Below are positions 1-8,953 of a stretch of DNA of 64,000 nucleotides, in pieces (position 1 is the first letter of the stretch; each line of letters opens with the position of its first letter). The position numbers were made by a program, and so were the translations under genes. Under the pieces are notes generated by a model. The model saw only the letters and a list, made by a program, of their open reading frames with translations. It was not told where the DNA came from and ran no database searches. The stretch is from the NCBI GenBank assembly GCA_934424575.1, contig CAKRXU010000008.1:1-64000 (forward strand), written 5' to 3'. Source of the stretch: an uncultured Blautia sp. GTDB lineage: Bacteria > Bacillota > Clostridia > Lachnospirales > Lachnospiraceae.

Positions 1-278
1 TAAAATATCACCGAGTGATTATCGGAGTACTTGTGTGAAAGAGATGTTGTCATAAAAGGTTCTGTTGATAGAAATATAGAAATATTTACTTCGATTTCAC
101 AGTACTATGTATTTGATTTTATTCACATAAAGAAAAAGGATATTGTGCTACAAAAAAAGGCGAAATTATTTCATATGCATATGCAAAAGACATTCAACTG
201 GATTGCCAGTAGGGAACAAATGGAGGAGTCACCATCGGTGCCTCCTCCACTTATCACCTAAAATTAATCATCAGGCTC
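1..278. other. Gene-free left edge
   Basis: I see no convincing gene here. The stretch is AT-rich. A 76-codon open frame on the plus strand has low-complexity composition, no ribosome binding site and no recognisable motif. The only structure is the hairpin near 222-248, listed separately, just downstream of the two minus-strand shell genes. Confidence 0.6.
222..248 (-). terminator. Hairpin after the BMC shell genes
   Basis: The arms GGAGGAG-x-CACC and GGTG-x-CTCCTCC pair around a three-base loop with one internal mismatch. The hairpin lies about 30 bases beyond the stop of the shell gene ending at 279, so it probably ends that minus-strand transcript. The T-tract that follows on the minus strand is weak. 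Confidence 0.5.
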
Positions 279-602
279 TTATTTCTTAGTTCCAGCTTTC
301 TTAGCCGGTTTCTTCAGAAAGCCGTGTTTCTCAGCATCCTCCTCCGCGAGACGGATCGTCTCTTCGGATGGATTGGAGATTACGGCTGCGAAAACGATCT
401 CGCATGGCGGGTTTTCTTTGACTGCCTGGACGGCAGCGGTGACTGCGGATACATCGCCGGTCATAAAAACAGTTTCGTGTCCGCCGCATTTACCGTTCCA
501 GGTAAGGAAGGATACATCGGCGGTCTTCAGCATCTGGTCGATCACGATCACTGCATTGCTGCTTCCGACAACTTCCACTAATCCAAATGCTCCATATCTC
601 AT
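279..602 (-). CDS. BMC-H microcompartment shell protein
   Basis: This 107-residue protein is a single BMC domain of the EutM/PduA/CcmK type, which assembles into hexameric tiles of a protein-shelled organelle. The N-terminal strand AFGLVEVVGSSNAVIVID, the following helix and the region TGDVSAVTAAVQAVKE match the family, as does the length of about 90-110 residues. A Lys/Ala-rich tail (KKPAKKAGTKK) follows the domain. The start has a GAGGAT ribosome binding site. It lies downstream of a second BMC-H gene (642-941), which appears to be in the same transcription unit. No encapsulated enzyme with a signature targeting peptide is adjacent, so the cargo is unknown. Confidence 0.85.
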   Translation of the reverse strand: MRYGAFGLVEVVGSSNAVIVIDQMLKTADVSFLTWNGKCGGHETVFMTGDVSAVTAAVQAVKENPPCEIVFAAVISNPSEETIRLAEEDAEKHGFLKKPAKKAGTKK

Positions 603-641
603 AACAGAATCCTCATTTCATTATAGTATTTAACGATTATA

Positions 642-941
642 TTACTTATTTGCGGTCATGTACATTGCCGGTTCTGTGTCGTGAGCCGGGGATGCGATCA
701 CCGTGTGGGAAACAACCTTCGCAATTGGTTCTGCGGTGCGGAGTGCAACGTCCATTGCGGCGTTTACGTCGGAGACAGAACCCCGCATCTTCACGCAGGC
801 ACCTGCACCAAGACGATTACGCTCGATGTTCTGGATCCTTATATTTGCTGCTTTGGAAGCAGCGTCCAGTGCTACGAAGCAGGCAGCAAAACTGTCAAGT
901 TCAAAGATCCCCACTGCCATGCCATTATAATTCTCAGTCAT
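642..941 (-). CDS. BMC-H microcompartment shell protein
   Basis: This 99-residue BMC-domain protein begins MTENYNGMAVGIFELDSF, the typical first strand and helix of a shell hexamer subunit. Its second half (GSVSDVNAAMDVALRTAEPI) carries the usual helix before the C-terminal strand. An ATG five codons upstream is possible, but GGAGG sits four bases before the chosen ATG at 941. It is clearly diverged from the downstream shell gene at 279-602, so the two may form different tiles. The pair has its own promoter (993-1021) and is not embedded in a larger visible BMC operon. Confidence 0.82.
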   Translation of the reverse strand: MTENYNGMAVGIFELDSFAACFVALDAASKAANIRIQNIERNRLGAGACVKMRGSVSDVNAAMDVALRTAEPIAKVVSHTVIASPAHDTEPAMYMTANK

Positions 942-992
942 AATACCTCCATCCATTCTACAGGAATATTTTATTTCGGTTCATATACTGTA

Positions 993-1021
993 ATTATACC
1001 TGCTTTTCCCGCAAAAAACAA
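993..1021 (-). promoter_or_regulatory. Promoter of the BMC-H pair
   Basis: On the minus strand a -35-like TTGTTT (1016-1021) is separated by 17 bases from a perfect TATAAT -10 box (993-998). It starts transcription about 45 bases upstream of the first shell gene. Confidence 0.6.
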
Positions 1022-1151
1022 GCTAAAATACGTTTTTTGTGGATTTTATCGCGGATTAAATGTGGGTTTATGACAATAATAAAAAGAAAAATATTGTATT
1101 TGTGTTGATTTTGCAAAAAGAAAACGACTGGAATGAAAAGACACAAAGTGC

Positions 1152-1157
1152 TATAAT
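1152..1157 (+). promoter_or_regulatory. -10 box upstream of the acyltransferase gene
   Basis: A perfect TATAAT stands 55 bases before the ATG at 1212. No good -35 hexamer lies at the expected distance; a TTGCAA occurs too far upstream. The promoter may therefore be weak or activator-dependent. Confidence 0.4.
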
Positions 1158-1211
1158 AAGGACAGTTAAAACTTCTGCACAACAGAAGAAAATGAAGGGA
1201 ACAAACAGGAG

Positions 1212-2216
1212 ATGAGTAAAGAAAAACAGGGAATTGATTTATTGAAATTTATTGGAAGTATCATGATCTTTACGATACATATGGCAGTTTTCGAGAGTTT
1301 TGGAGAAGTTCAGTCTGCATGGGAACTGCTGGGCAGGTGGGCTGTGCCAGTATTTTTTATTGCATCTGCGTATTTTTTGTTTTCGGCGAACAATGGCAGT
1401 GTGGAATATGCGAATATCAAAAAATATATATACCGGATCGGAATGCTGTATCTGTTCTGGTTTATATTCAACCTTCCTAATTTTATCTGCGTCCGCTTTT
1501 TGAAGAGACCGCCTCATACAATGTATGACTTCCTCATGATCGCAAAAAATTCAGTGCTGTCATCTACATTTACAGGATCCTGGTATCTTCTCAGCAGTAT
1601 ATTTTGCGCATGGCTGCTCTTTGTACTTAAGAAAAAAATGAATACGAAGCAGATCTGCCTCATTGCGTTCCTTTTTCAGATCATTTGTATCTTTACTTCG
1701 GTGTATAAAGGAATTCTCCCTGATCAGATCAGACATATTTTCTCTTTCTGGCAGTTTCCCTTAAATATCTTTGGAGGATTATTTTATTTTGCAATTGGCC
1801 TGTTTCTGGCGGAGAATCAGGATCTTATTTATAAAGCTCCAAAATGGAAGTATACAGTTATTGCTGTGATGAGTTTCCTTACGTATATTGGTGAAATAAA
1901 CTTTGCAAAACACTTTGCCATTTATGGCGGTTCAGATGAGGCTTTTTCATTGATTCCGTTGAGCGTTTCTGTTTTTATCCTGGGAATGCGAAGTTCTGTG
2001 AAAATCAGAAATGCAAAAAAATTGCGTAATATCAGCACCATCATATACTGCGCGCAGGCAGATATCCTGCTTGCGAAAGTTGCGATTTCAAGAATTTTTG
2101 GAATTAATTTTAGTCTTTTCCTGTTCGGGATCTGCAGTGTGATCATGGTCTGTATTATAGCTGCGGTATTCTGGCTGCAGGAAAGAAAAATATGGTGGGC
2201 GAAATATCTGACTTAA
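1212..2216 (+). CDS. Acyltransferase family 3 membrane protein
   Basis: This 334-residue polytopic protein has about ten hydrophobic segments. Its N-terminus (GIDLLKFIGSIMIFTIHM, with a histidine in the first membrane helix) is typical of the acyltransferase-3 family, integral membrane enzymes that O-acylate surface polysaccharides or other envelope molecules. The block AVPVFFIASAYFLF is the family's second conserved stretch. AGGAG directly abuts the ATG and AAGGGA lies about 11 bases upstream, so the start is likely but not ideal. The MATE gene follows after 15 bases, so the two are probably co-transcribed. The substrate cannot be read from sequence. Confidence 0.8.
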   Translation: MSKEKQGIDLLKFIGSIMIFTIHMAVFESFGEVQSAWELLGRWAVPVFFIASAYFLFSANNGSVEYANIKKYIYRIGMLYLFWFIFNLPNFICVRFLKRPPHTMYDFLMIAKNSVLSSTFTGSWYLLSSIFCAWLLFVLKKKMNTKQICLIAFLFQIICIFTSVYKGILPDQIRHIFSFWQFPLNIFGGLFYFAIGLFLAENQDLIYKAPKWKYTVIAVMSFLTYIGEINFAKHFAIYGGSDEAFSLIPLSVSVFILGMRSSVKIRNAKKLRNISTIIYCAQADILLAKVAISRIFGINFSLFLFGICSVIMVCIIAAVFWLQERKIWWAKYLT

Positions 2217-2231
2217 AGGAGGGGATTTGGT

Positions 2232-3593
2232 GTGAAGACACATCAGACAGATTTTTCGAAGGGAAATGTATATCGGAATATTCTGGAGCTGTCGATTCCT
2301 ATGACGCTGGCGCAGCTTCTGAACCTTTTGTATAATGTGGTAGACAGAATGTATATCGGCAGGATTCCGGAGACAGGAAGGATCGCGCTGACGGGAGTCG
2401 GGATCTGTTTTCCGATCATTACGATGATCATGGCATTTACTTATCTATATGGAAATGGCGGCAGTCCGCTCTGTGCGATGGAGCTTGGACGGGAAAATGA
2501 GGAAGAAGCGGAGAAACTGCTGGGAAATACATTCTCCATGCTTCTGATGACAAGTGTAGTCCTGATGGCAGTTGGATATCTTTTTTATAAGCCGATTCTG
2601 TATGCGTTTGGGGCGAGTGACACGACTTATGTTTATGCAGGAGCATATATCCAGATCTATCTGATCGGAACACCGTTTGTGATGATCTCGCTGGGGCTGA
2701 ATCCGTTTATCAACTGCCAGGGCTTCGGAAATATGGGAATGCTGACGATCCTGATCGGTGCAGCCTTAAATATCGTTCTGGATCCGATCTTTATCTTCGT
2801 ATTCCATATGGGCGTGCGCGGTGCAGCACTTGCAACGATTCTGTCACAGTTCTGTTCCGCAGTCTGGGTGCTGAAATTCCTCACAGGCAAAAAAGTCACA
2901 CTTCGCATCAGGAAAGAAGCGATGCAGATAGAGTGGAAGAGAGTAAGAGCGATCATGGCACTTGGCGTTTCAGGTTTTATGATGCAGTTTACAAACGGAC
3001 TGGTACAGATCTTCTGCAACGCAACGTTACAGATCTACGGCGGCGATATCTATGTAGGAGTCATGACGGTCCTCAATTCCGTCCGTGATATCGCGACGAT
3101 GATGGTACATGGACTGACAAACGGTGCGTCCCCGGTCATGAGCTTCAATTATGGCGAAAAGGTCTACGACAAAGTAAAAAAAGCGATCAAGTTCGTGACC
3201 GTTGTCTGCTTTTCCTATGCGCTGTTTGTATGGGGGATCATCAAGATCGCACCGGAATTTTTTATCCGGATCTTTAACAGCGAACCGGCACTTCTGGAAA
3301 AGGGTGTCCCGGCATTACATATCTATTTCTTTGGATTCTGTTTCATGGCATTGCAGTTTACCGGGCAGTGTGTGTTTGTGGCACTTGGCAAAGCGAAGAG
3401 AGCGACATTTTTCTCGATCTTCCGCAAAGTCATCATTGTTGTGCCGCTGACAGTGCTTCTTCCACGTATCGGAGGACTTGGGGTGGACGGCGTTTTCTGG
3501 GCAGAACCGATATCCAATCTTGTCGGTGGATGTGCCTGCTTTTTCACGATGCTGCTGACAATCCTGCCTGAACTAAAACAGAAACAAAACTGA
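2232..3593 (+). CDS. MATE family efflux transporter
   Basis: This 453-residue, 12-helix protein belongs to the multidrug and toxic compound extrusion family, Na+- or H+-coupled exporters. The N-terminal motif ILELSIPMTLAQLLNLLYNVVDRMYIGRI is characteristic, as is the mid-protein repeat of the two six-helix bundles (GVSGFMMQF, NSVRDIATMMVHGLTNGASPVMSFNYG). Translation starts at a GTG preceded by AAAGGAGGGG. The gene follows the acyltransferase closely and ends at a strong terminator. Its substrate is unknown. Confidence 0.9.
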   Translation: MKTHQTDFSKGNVYRNILELSIPMTLAQLLNLLYNVVDRMYIGRIPETGRIALTGVGICFPIITMIMAFTYLYGNGGSPLCAMELGRENEEEAEKLLGNTFSMLLMTSVVLMAVGYLFYKPILYAFGASDTTYVYAGAYIQIYLIGTPFVMISLGLNPFINCQGFGNMGMLTILIGAALNIVLDPIFIFVFHMGVRGAALATILSQFCSAVWVLKFLTGKKVTLRIRKEAMQIEWKRVRAIMALGVSGFMMQFTNGLVQIFCNATLQIYGGDIYVGVMTVLNSVRDIATMMVHGLTNGASPVMSFNYGEKVYDKVKKAIKFVTVVCFSYALFVWGIIKIAPEFFIRIFNSEPALLEKGVPALHIYFFGFCFMALQFTGQCVFVALGKAKRATFFSIFRKVIIVVPLTVLLPRIGGLGVDGVFWAEPISNLVGGCACFFTMLLTILPELKQKQN

Positions 3594-3613
3594 AATAAAA
3601 ATCAGATAAACAA

Positions 3614-3660
3614 AAAGCCGCAGAAGCATGTTCCGGAGGGGAAGCTTTTGCGGCTTTCGT
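3614..3660 (+). terminator. Rho-independent terminator after the MATE gene
   Basis: A 14-base stem is formed by AAAGCCGCAGAAGC (3614-3627) and GCTTTTGCGGCTTT (3644-3657), followed by a short T-rich run. It lies between convergent genes and its A-rich left flank means it can also stop minus-strand transcription from the carbamate kinase side. Confidence 0.85.
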
Positions 3661-3735
3661 TTATGTGTAGATGGATTGAGGTAAATATAGCAAATTTATT
3701 TGGATCGATCCAAAACGGATCAGAAACAGATCAGA

Positions 3736-4680
3736 TCAGATGTGGATCTTGGTACCGGTCTTGCCCTGGATACCGTCTTTGGCTTTTTCGAGAAGGGTGA
3801 TCATGGCAGTACGTCCTTCCCCTGAAGCTGCGAAGTCCATAGCAGCCTGTACTTTCGGAAGCATGGAGCCAGGTGCGAACTGACCTTCTTCTACATATTT
3901 CTGGGCTTCTTCGACAGACATTTCATCCAGCCATTTTTCGTCTTCTTTGCCGAAGTTTACGGCGACTTTTTCGACAGCGGTGAGGATGATCAGCATGTCT
4001 GCATCGAGCTCTTTTGCGAGCAGGCAGCTTGCAAAGTCTTTATCGATAACGGCAGAAGCACCTTTGAGGTGATCTCCCTGAAGAGTAACCGGGATTCCAC
4101 CGCCACCGCAGCAGATCACGATCTTATTTGCGTCAACAAGGCTGTTGATCGCATCCTGTTCAACAATCTCAACCGGCTTCGGGGAAGCAACAACACGGCG
4201 GTATCCGCGTCCTGCGTCTTCTTTCATGACATAGCCGTATGCTTTCTCTGCATGTTCAGCCTGTTCTTTGGTCATGAAGTGACCGATCGGCTTGCTTGGA
4301 TTCTGGAATGCAGGGTCATTCTCATCTACACGGACCTGTGTAACGACAGTAACAACCGGTGTACGCATAAATCCACGTTTGCGAAGTTCTTCGCGAAGTG
4401 CATTCTGCAGGTCATATCCGATATATGCCTGGCTCATCGCAACACAGACGGAGAGAGGAGTGTTTGGCTGATTTTCGTCTTCTCTGGAAAGAGCAGCCAT
4501 AGCATTGTTGATCATGCCTACCTGTGGTCCGTTTCCATGAACAACGACTACCTGATGTCCTTCTTCGATCAGGTCACACAGAGCTTTTGCTGTGGTCTTT
4601 ACAGCCTGCATCTGCTCCGGCAGAGTGTTACCCAGTGCGTTTCCACCAAGAGCGATAACGATTCTTTTTCTTTTATACAT
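3736..4680 (-). CDS. arcC: Carbamate kinase (ArcC/YqeA type)
   Basis: This 314-residue enzyme makes ATP from carbamoyl phosphate and ADP. The N-terminus RIVIALGGNALG, the nucleotide-binding block VVVVHGNGPQVGMINNA and the glycine-rich CCGGGGIPV are family signatures, and the length is standard. I chose the ATG at 4680, with AGGAGG eight bases upstream, rather than an ATG 14 codons earlier. It is the last gene of the minus-strand set after ygeX, ygeY and ygeW. In E. coli the equivalent yqeA sits with the same partners. The likely role is to harvest the carbamoyl phosphate released by YgeW as ATP. Confidence 0.92.
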   Translation of the reverse strand: MYKRKRIVIALGGNALGNTLPEQMQAVKTTAKALCDLIEEGHQVVVVHGNGPQVGMINNAMAALSREDENQPNTPLSVCVAMSQAYIGYDLQNALREELRKRGFMRTPVVTVVTQVRVDENDPAFQNPSKPIGHFMTKEQAEHAEKAYGYVMKEDAGRGYRRVVASPKPVEIVEQDAINSLVDANKIVICCGGGGIPVTLQGDHLKGASAVIDKDFASCLLAKELDADMLIILTAVEKVAVNFGKEDEKWLDEMSVEEAQKYVEEGQFAPGSMLPKVQAAMDFAASGEGRTAMITLLEKAKDGIQGKTGTKIHI

Positions 4681-4763
4681 TGAAAAAACCTCCTGAAATA
4701 CATAAATTAACAAACAATACAAGAAAAAAGAAGAAATATTCTAATATATTGGAAAATAGAAAG

Positions 4764-4795
4764 AGCCTTGCAGAACATATCCGCAGGGCCCTTAA
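4764..4795 (-). terminator. Hairpin between ygeW and arcC
   Basis: On the minus strand GGGCCCTGC and GCAAGGCTC form an imperfect stem followed by a T-rich stretch. A second small hairpin (ATATGAGAA / TTCTCATAT, about 4809-4832) precedes it. The pair may partly terminate the ygeX-ygeY-ygeW transcript before arcC or protect its 3' end. Confidence 0.5.
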
Positions 4796-4862
4796 TCTGT
4801 TTATCTTATATGAGAAAGAAGATTCTCATATTTATAGCCTGGCGTTGTAAACAACCTGTATT

Positions 4863-6056
4863 TTATTCGAAAATTCTCGGAGCAGCTTTTACTTCCAGTT
4901 TCTTCAGGATATCCTGTGGTTTTTCGAATTTGGAGAGCATGATCATAGCTGCGATCACATATGGTTTGAAGCTTGCTTCTTTGTAAAGCGGGATTCTGTA
5001 ACGATCGAATACAGATGCATCAACCTCACCTGTCTCACAGCTTACACCAGTGATGTCAGCCGGCAGGCAGTGCAGATACAGAGCTTTTCCGTCTTTTGTT
5101 GTCTTCATAAGCTCTTCTGTGCAAGCCCAGTCTTTGTGCTCTGCGTTCTGAGCAAGAAGTTCTTTTTCCAGTTTGTCAATTCCGTCGAAGTCACCTTCTG
5201 CGTACAGGTTTGTACGTTTTTCCATAGCTGCGAATGGAGCCCAGCTCTTCGGATATACGATATCAGCATCCTTGAATGCTTCTGCCATATCATTTGTCTT
5301 TGTGAAGGATCCGCCTGTAGCTTCAGCGTTCTTCTTAGCGATCTCTTCAACTTCCGGCATTACATCATATCCTTCCGGATGAGCCAGAACAACGTCCATA
5401 CCGAAACGAGTCATCAGACCGATAACACCCTGCGGAACGGAGAGCGGTTTACCATAAGAAGGAGAGTAAGCCCATGTCATGGCAAGTTTTTTGCCTTTCA
5501 GGTTCTCAACACCGCCGAACTCATGGATGATGTGAAGCATATCAGCCATACACTGTGTCGGATGGTCAACATCACACTGCAGGTTTACAAGAGTAGGTCT
5601 CTGCTCAAGGATTCCATCTTTGTTTCCTTCTGTAACAGCGTCCATGAATTCTTTCTGATAAGCATGACCCTTACCGATGTACATATCATCACGGATACCG
5701 ATCACGTCAGCCATGAAGGATACCATGTTAGCTGTCTCACGAACAGTTTCACCATGAGCGATCTGAGATTTCTTCTCATCCAGATCCTGAACTTCAAGAC
5801 CAAGCAGGTTGCAGGCAGAAGCGAAAGAGAAACGAGTACGTGTAGAGTTATCACGGAAGATAGAAATACCAAGACCACTCTCGAATACCTTAGTAGAGAT
5901 GTTGTTCTCTCTCATAAAACGAAGAGCATCAGCAACGGTAAATACAGCCTCAAGTTCCTCATCAGTCTTATCCCATGTCCAGAAAAAGTCATTGTTGTAC
6001 ATTTCCTTAAAGTTTAAGCTGTTAAGTTTATCAATATAATCCTGTAAAGTTTTCAT
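4863..6056 (-). CDS. ygeW: Knotted carbamoyltransferase YgeW
   Basis: This 397-residue protein belongs to the aspartate/ornithine carbamoyltransferase superfamily. It shows the carbamoyl-phosphate motif FRDNSTRTRFSF (about residues 67-78), an HPTQCMADM block near residue 166 and HCLPADI near the C-terminus. The long YgeW-specific insertions make it longer than the 310-330 residues of OTC or ATC. The start has AAAGGAG at good spacing. In purine and uric acid degradation clusters YgeW is thought to phosphorolyse a ureido compound to an amine plus carbamoyl phosphate, which carbamate kinase next door turns into ATP. The exact substrate is inference. Confidence 0.9.
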   Translation of the reverse strand: MKTLQDYIDKLNSLNFKEMYNNDFFWTWDKTDEELEAVFTVADALRFMRENNISTKVFESGLGISIFRDNSTRTRFSFASACNLLGLEVQDLDEKKSQIAHGETVRETANMVSFMADVIGIRDDMYIGKGHAYQKEFMDAVTEGNKDGILEQRPTLVNLQCDVDHPTQCMADMLHIIHEFGGVENLKGKKLAMTWAYSPSYGKPLSVPQGVIGLMTRFGMDVVLAHPEGYDVMPEVEEIAKKNAEATGGSFTKTNDMAEAFKDADIVYPKSWAPFAAMEKRTNLYAEGDFDGIDKLEKELLAQNAEHKDWACTEELMKTTKDGKALYLHCLPADITGVSCETGEVDASVFDRYRIPLYKEASFKPYVIAAMIMLSKFEKPQDILKKLEVKAAPRIFE

Positions 6057-6169
6057 TCGAAAATTCTCCTTTAAAAATATTTTTTATTTTAGCGGAATCG
6101 CAGCAGCCACACTACGATTCCTGTCCCCAAATACAACCAACAAAACCTTCCTCAAAAAATCCCGACTGA

Positions 6170-7480
6170 TTACTTGCAGTAAGATGTCGGCAGTGCAGCG
6201 TAAACAGCAGCACATCTTACTAAATCCACTTTCCATGTCTTCTCATTCGGAGCATGTGCCTGAGCCTCAGCACCAGGTCCGAATCCGATACACGGAATTC
6301 CATTACGTCCCATGATGGATACACCGTTTGTAGAGAATGTCCATTTATCAGTAAGCGGACGAGCTTTTCTCATCTCTTCAGTCTCAGCATTACCAAGACG
6401 AGTCTCACCGTAAAGGTTCTTATAAGCATCCTCAAGAGCCTTAGTTACCTTATGATCCTTCGGAATAGCCCATGTCGGGAAGTAGCACTCGATCTCATAC
6501 TTGCATCCTGTATAAGACGGTCTGTCGTAGTTGTACATAGAAACAACTACATCATCTCCATATTTCTTAACGCTCGGAAGAGCACGGATCTCATCCAGGC
6601 AGCTTTCCCATGTTTCTCCGAATGTCATACGACGGTCAAGAGATACTGCACAGGAGTCAGCTACTGCACAACGGCTAGGAGAGGTGTAGAAGATCTGGGA
6701 TACAGTTACAGTACCGCGTCCAAGGAAACGAGCCTCTTCCCAGTCAGGGTTGAATTTCGGGTTGAGCATTTTAACAAGACCTTTGATCTCTGTCTCATCA
6801 GCGTCATCGTTCTCGTTGAGGGAACGTACATCCTGAAGGATGTCAGCCATTTTGTAGATAGCGTTGTCACCACGTTCTGGAGCAGAACCATGGCAGGAAA
6901 CACCTTTCACATCGATACGGATCTCCATACGTCCACGCTGTCCTCTGTAGATACCACCGTCTGTCGGCTCTGTGGAAACTACGAATTCCGGACGGATCTT
7001 GTCTTCGTTGATGATGTACTGCCAGCAGAGACCGTCACAGTCTTCTTCCTGAACAGTTCCGACTACCATGATCTTGCATCCTTCCGGGATCAGATCCATG
7101 TCTTTCATGATTTTTGCACCGTATACAGCAGATACGAGACCGCCGCACTGGTCAGATACGCCACGTCCACCGATTTCTTCTTCTGTTTCGTATCCTTCGT
7201 ATGGATCAAAGTTCCAGTTTTCGATGTTACCGATACCAACAGTGTCGATATGAGCATCAAAAGCGATGATCTTGTCGCCGGTTCCCATGTAACCGATCAC
7301 GTTACCCTGCGGGTCAATTGTAACTTCGTCGAAGTTCAGTTTTTTCATTTCAGCTTCGATTGTCTCGATATGTTTTCTTTCATCGCAGCTTTCTCCAGGA
7401 TTCTTAACGATCGCTCTTAAGAATTTGGTCATATCCTCCTGATAATTCTGAGCAGCTTCTTTGATTTTGCCGTAATCCAT
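6170..7480 (-). CDS. ygeY: M20-family metallohydrolase YgeY
   Basis: This 436-residue dinuclear-metal hydrolase shows the M20 ligands in order: FDAHIDTVG, GRGVSDQCGG, the acid pair VGTVQEEDCDG, VSTEPTDG and a C-terminal histidine in EAQAHAPNEKT. It matches the YgeY subfamily often annotated as selenium-metabolism-linked. The start is supported by GGGAGG. It lies between ygeX and ygeW on the same strand with 108- and 113-base gaps. The family cleaves amide or carbamoyl-amide bonds, so it probably removes an amide from a ureido intermediate. A peptidase role is the alternative. Confidence 0.9.
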   Translation of the reverse strand: MDYGKIKEAAQNYQEDMTKFLRAIVKNPGESCDERKHIETIEAEMKKLNFDEVTIDPQGNVIGYMGTGDKIIAFDAHIDTVGIGNIENWNFDPYEGYETEEEIGGRGVSDQCGGLVSAVYGAKIMKDMDLIPEGCKIMVVGTVQEEDCDGLCWQYIINEDKIRPEFVVSTEPTDGGIYRGQRGRMEIRIDVKGVSCHGSAPERGDNAIYKMADILQDVRSLNENDDADETEIKGLVKMLNPKFNPDWEEARFLGRGTVTVSQIFYTSPSRCAVADSCAVSLDRRMTFGETWESCLDEIRALPSVKKYGDDVVVSMYNYDRPSYTGCKYEIECYFPTWAIPKDHKVTKALEDAYKNLYGETRLGNAETEEMRKARPLTDKWTFSTNGVSIMGRNGIPCIGFGPGAEAQAHAPNEKTWKVDLVRCAAVYAALPTSYCK

Positions 7481-7588
7481 TTTAAAATTCCTCCCATGTG
7501 TATATAGAAATTGTTTTAAAGTTCTTAATTATTTGATGATACTTACGGATTGTTCCGCAGTAAACTGCTCCCACAATCCCTGGTATCA

Positions 7589-8818
7589 TCATTTGCTTAA
7601 AGACTCGTTTGTTCCGTACAGGCCATCCCATACGATCTCGCGGTAACGAACCGGATCAGTGTCACCCTCTGTGGAGATTACAAGAACGTTGGAGTTCTCA
7701 TCCAGTTTCAGAGCTTCTTTGAGATCTTTTGCATCTTCGTCGTGAAGAGCAGTGAAGCACAGACCAAGCGGAACAGATCCAGATTCACCGGAAACGATGT
7801 GCGGGTCATTGCCGAGCGGGTTAGCATAGATTCTTGTTGCCTTGGCACTCATCCAGTCAGGGCAGGATGCGAATACAGAAACATGGTTCCTTAAGATATC
7901 CCATCCGATCGTGTTTGCTTCGCCGCATGCGAGACCAGCCATGATCGTCTGAAGGTCGCCGCCTACATTTACAAGATCTCCGGATTCTTTCATAGCGGAA
8001 CGGTACAGGCAGTCAGCAGCACTTGCTTCGCAGACAACCATAACCGGCGGGTTTTCTTTGTATTTGTGAGCGAAGTATCCAACAACTGCTCCTGCAAGAG
8101 AACCAACACCTGCCTGAACGAATACGTGTGTCGGGCGGTCGATGCCGGCTTCTTTGAGCTGCTGGTCAGCTTCCATGACCATAGTTCCGTAACCCTGCAT
8201 GATCCATGACGGGATCTCTTCATATCCGTCCCATGCAGTATCCTGAACGATGATGCCGTGTTCTGTTTTGGCAGCCTCAGCTGCAGCCATTCTTACGCAG
8301 TCATCATAGTTGACTTCTTCGATGGTAACAGTAGCGCCTTCTTTGGCGATGTTGTCAAAACGTGTCTTGGTTGTGCCTTTTGGCATACGAACAACTGCTT
8401 TCTGTCCAAGACGTTTGGCAGCCCATGCAACTCCACGTCCGTGGTTTCCGTCTGTTGCTGTGAAGAAGGTAGCCTGTCCGAATTCTTTTCTTAATTCTTC
8501 GGAGGAGAGAACTGCATATGGAAGTTCGCTGATATCCTTACCAACTTCTTTAGCTATGTAACGTCCCATTGCGTAGGAACCGCCAAGAACCTTAAAAGCG
8601 TTCAGTCCGAAACGATAGGACTCATCCTTGCAGTGGATGCTCTTAACACCCAGGTAGGATGCCAGTTCAGCAAGATCCTGAAGAGGAGTTACTGTATACT
8701 GTGGGAAACTTTTGTGAAATTCATTGGCTTTTTTCACGTTCTCCTCTGACATTAACTCGAGATGTTTATCGTCAGATTTGGCAACGTGATTGACAGTCCA
8801 TTTTAAACCTTCTGTCAT
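7589..8818 (-). CDS. ygeX: Diaminopropionate ammonia-lyase YgeX
   Basis: This 409-residue fold-type II PLP enzyme converts 2,3-diaminopropionate to pyruvate and two ammonia. The PLP lysine is in GLNAFKVLGGSYA (about K76), the block TATDGNHGRGVAWAA binds the substrate carboxylate, and QAGVGSLAGA is the phosphate loop. Length matches E. coli YgeX. It is the first gene of the minus-strand set, with AAGGAGG before its ATG and a promoter at 8883-8910. The product would enter pyruvate metabolism, giving the pathway a carbon and nitrogen outlet. Confidence 0.92.
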   Translation of the reverse strand: MTEGLKWTVNHVAKSDDKHLELMSEENVKKANEFHKSFPQYTVTPLQDLAELASYLGVKSIHCKDESYRFGLNAFKVLGGSYAMGRYIAKEVGKDISELPYAVLSSEELRKEFGQATFFTATDGNHGRGVAWAAKRLGQKAVVRMPKGTTKTRFDNIAKEGATVTIEEVNYDDCVRMAAAEAAKTEHGIIVQDTAWDGYEEIPSWIMQGYGTMVMEADQQLKEAGIDRPTHVFVQAGVGSLAGAVVGYFAHKYKENPPVMVVCEASAADCLYRSAMKESGDLVNVGGDLQTIMAGLACGEANTIGWDILRNHVSVFASCPDWMSAKATRIYANPLGNDPHIVSGESGSVPLGLCFTALHDEDAKDLKEALKLDENSNVLVISTEGDTDPVRYREIVWDGLYGTNESLSK

Positions 8819-8882
8819 TGTAAAAACCCTCCTTAAAAAATTTATTTTGAACTCATAATTATTGCTTGTCTTTCATGTCTCT

Positions 8883-8910
8883 ATCATACCATAAATAAAA
8901 GATTTTGCAA
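8883..8910 (-). promoter_or_regulatory. Promoter of ygeX-ygeY-ygeW-arcC
   Basis: TTGCAA (8905-8910) and TATGAT (8883-8888) are spaced by 16 bases on the minus strand, with a TGG extension just before the -10 box. It diverges from the DUF1015 promoter at 8978-9006. Confidence 0.6.
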
Positions 8911-8953
8911 TAGAAAATACAAAAATTTTTAGGTTTTTACAAAAAAAGTTAGA

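Noticed and set aside
31..261. 76-codon open frame on the plus strand
   Set aside because: It has no ribosome binding site, odd composition and no motif, and overlaps a hairpin.
5070..6017. 315-codon open frame antisense to ygeW
   Set aside because: It is a mirror of the ygeW reading frame, Cys/Phe/Ser-rich, with no ribosome binding site.
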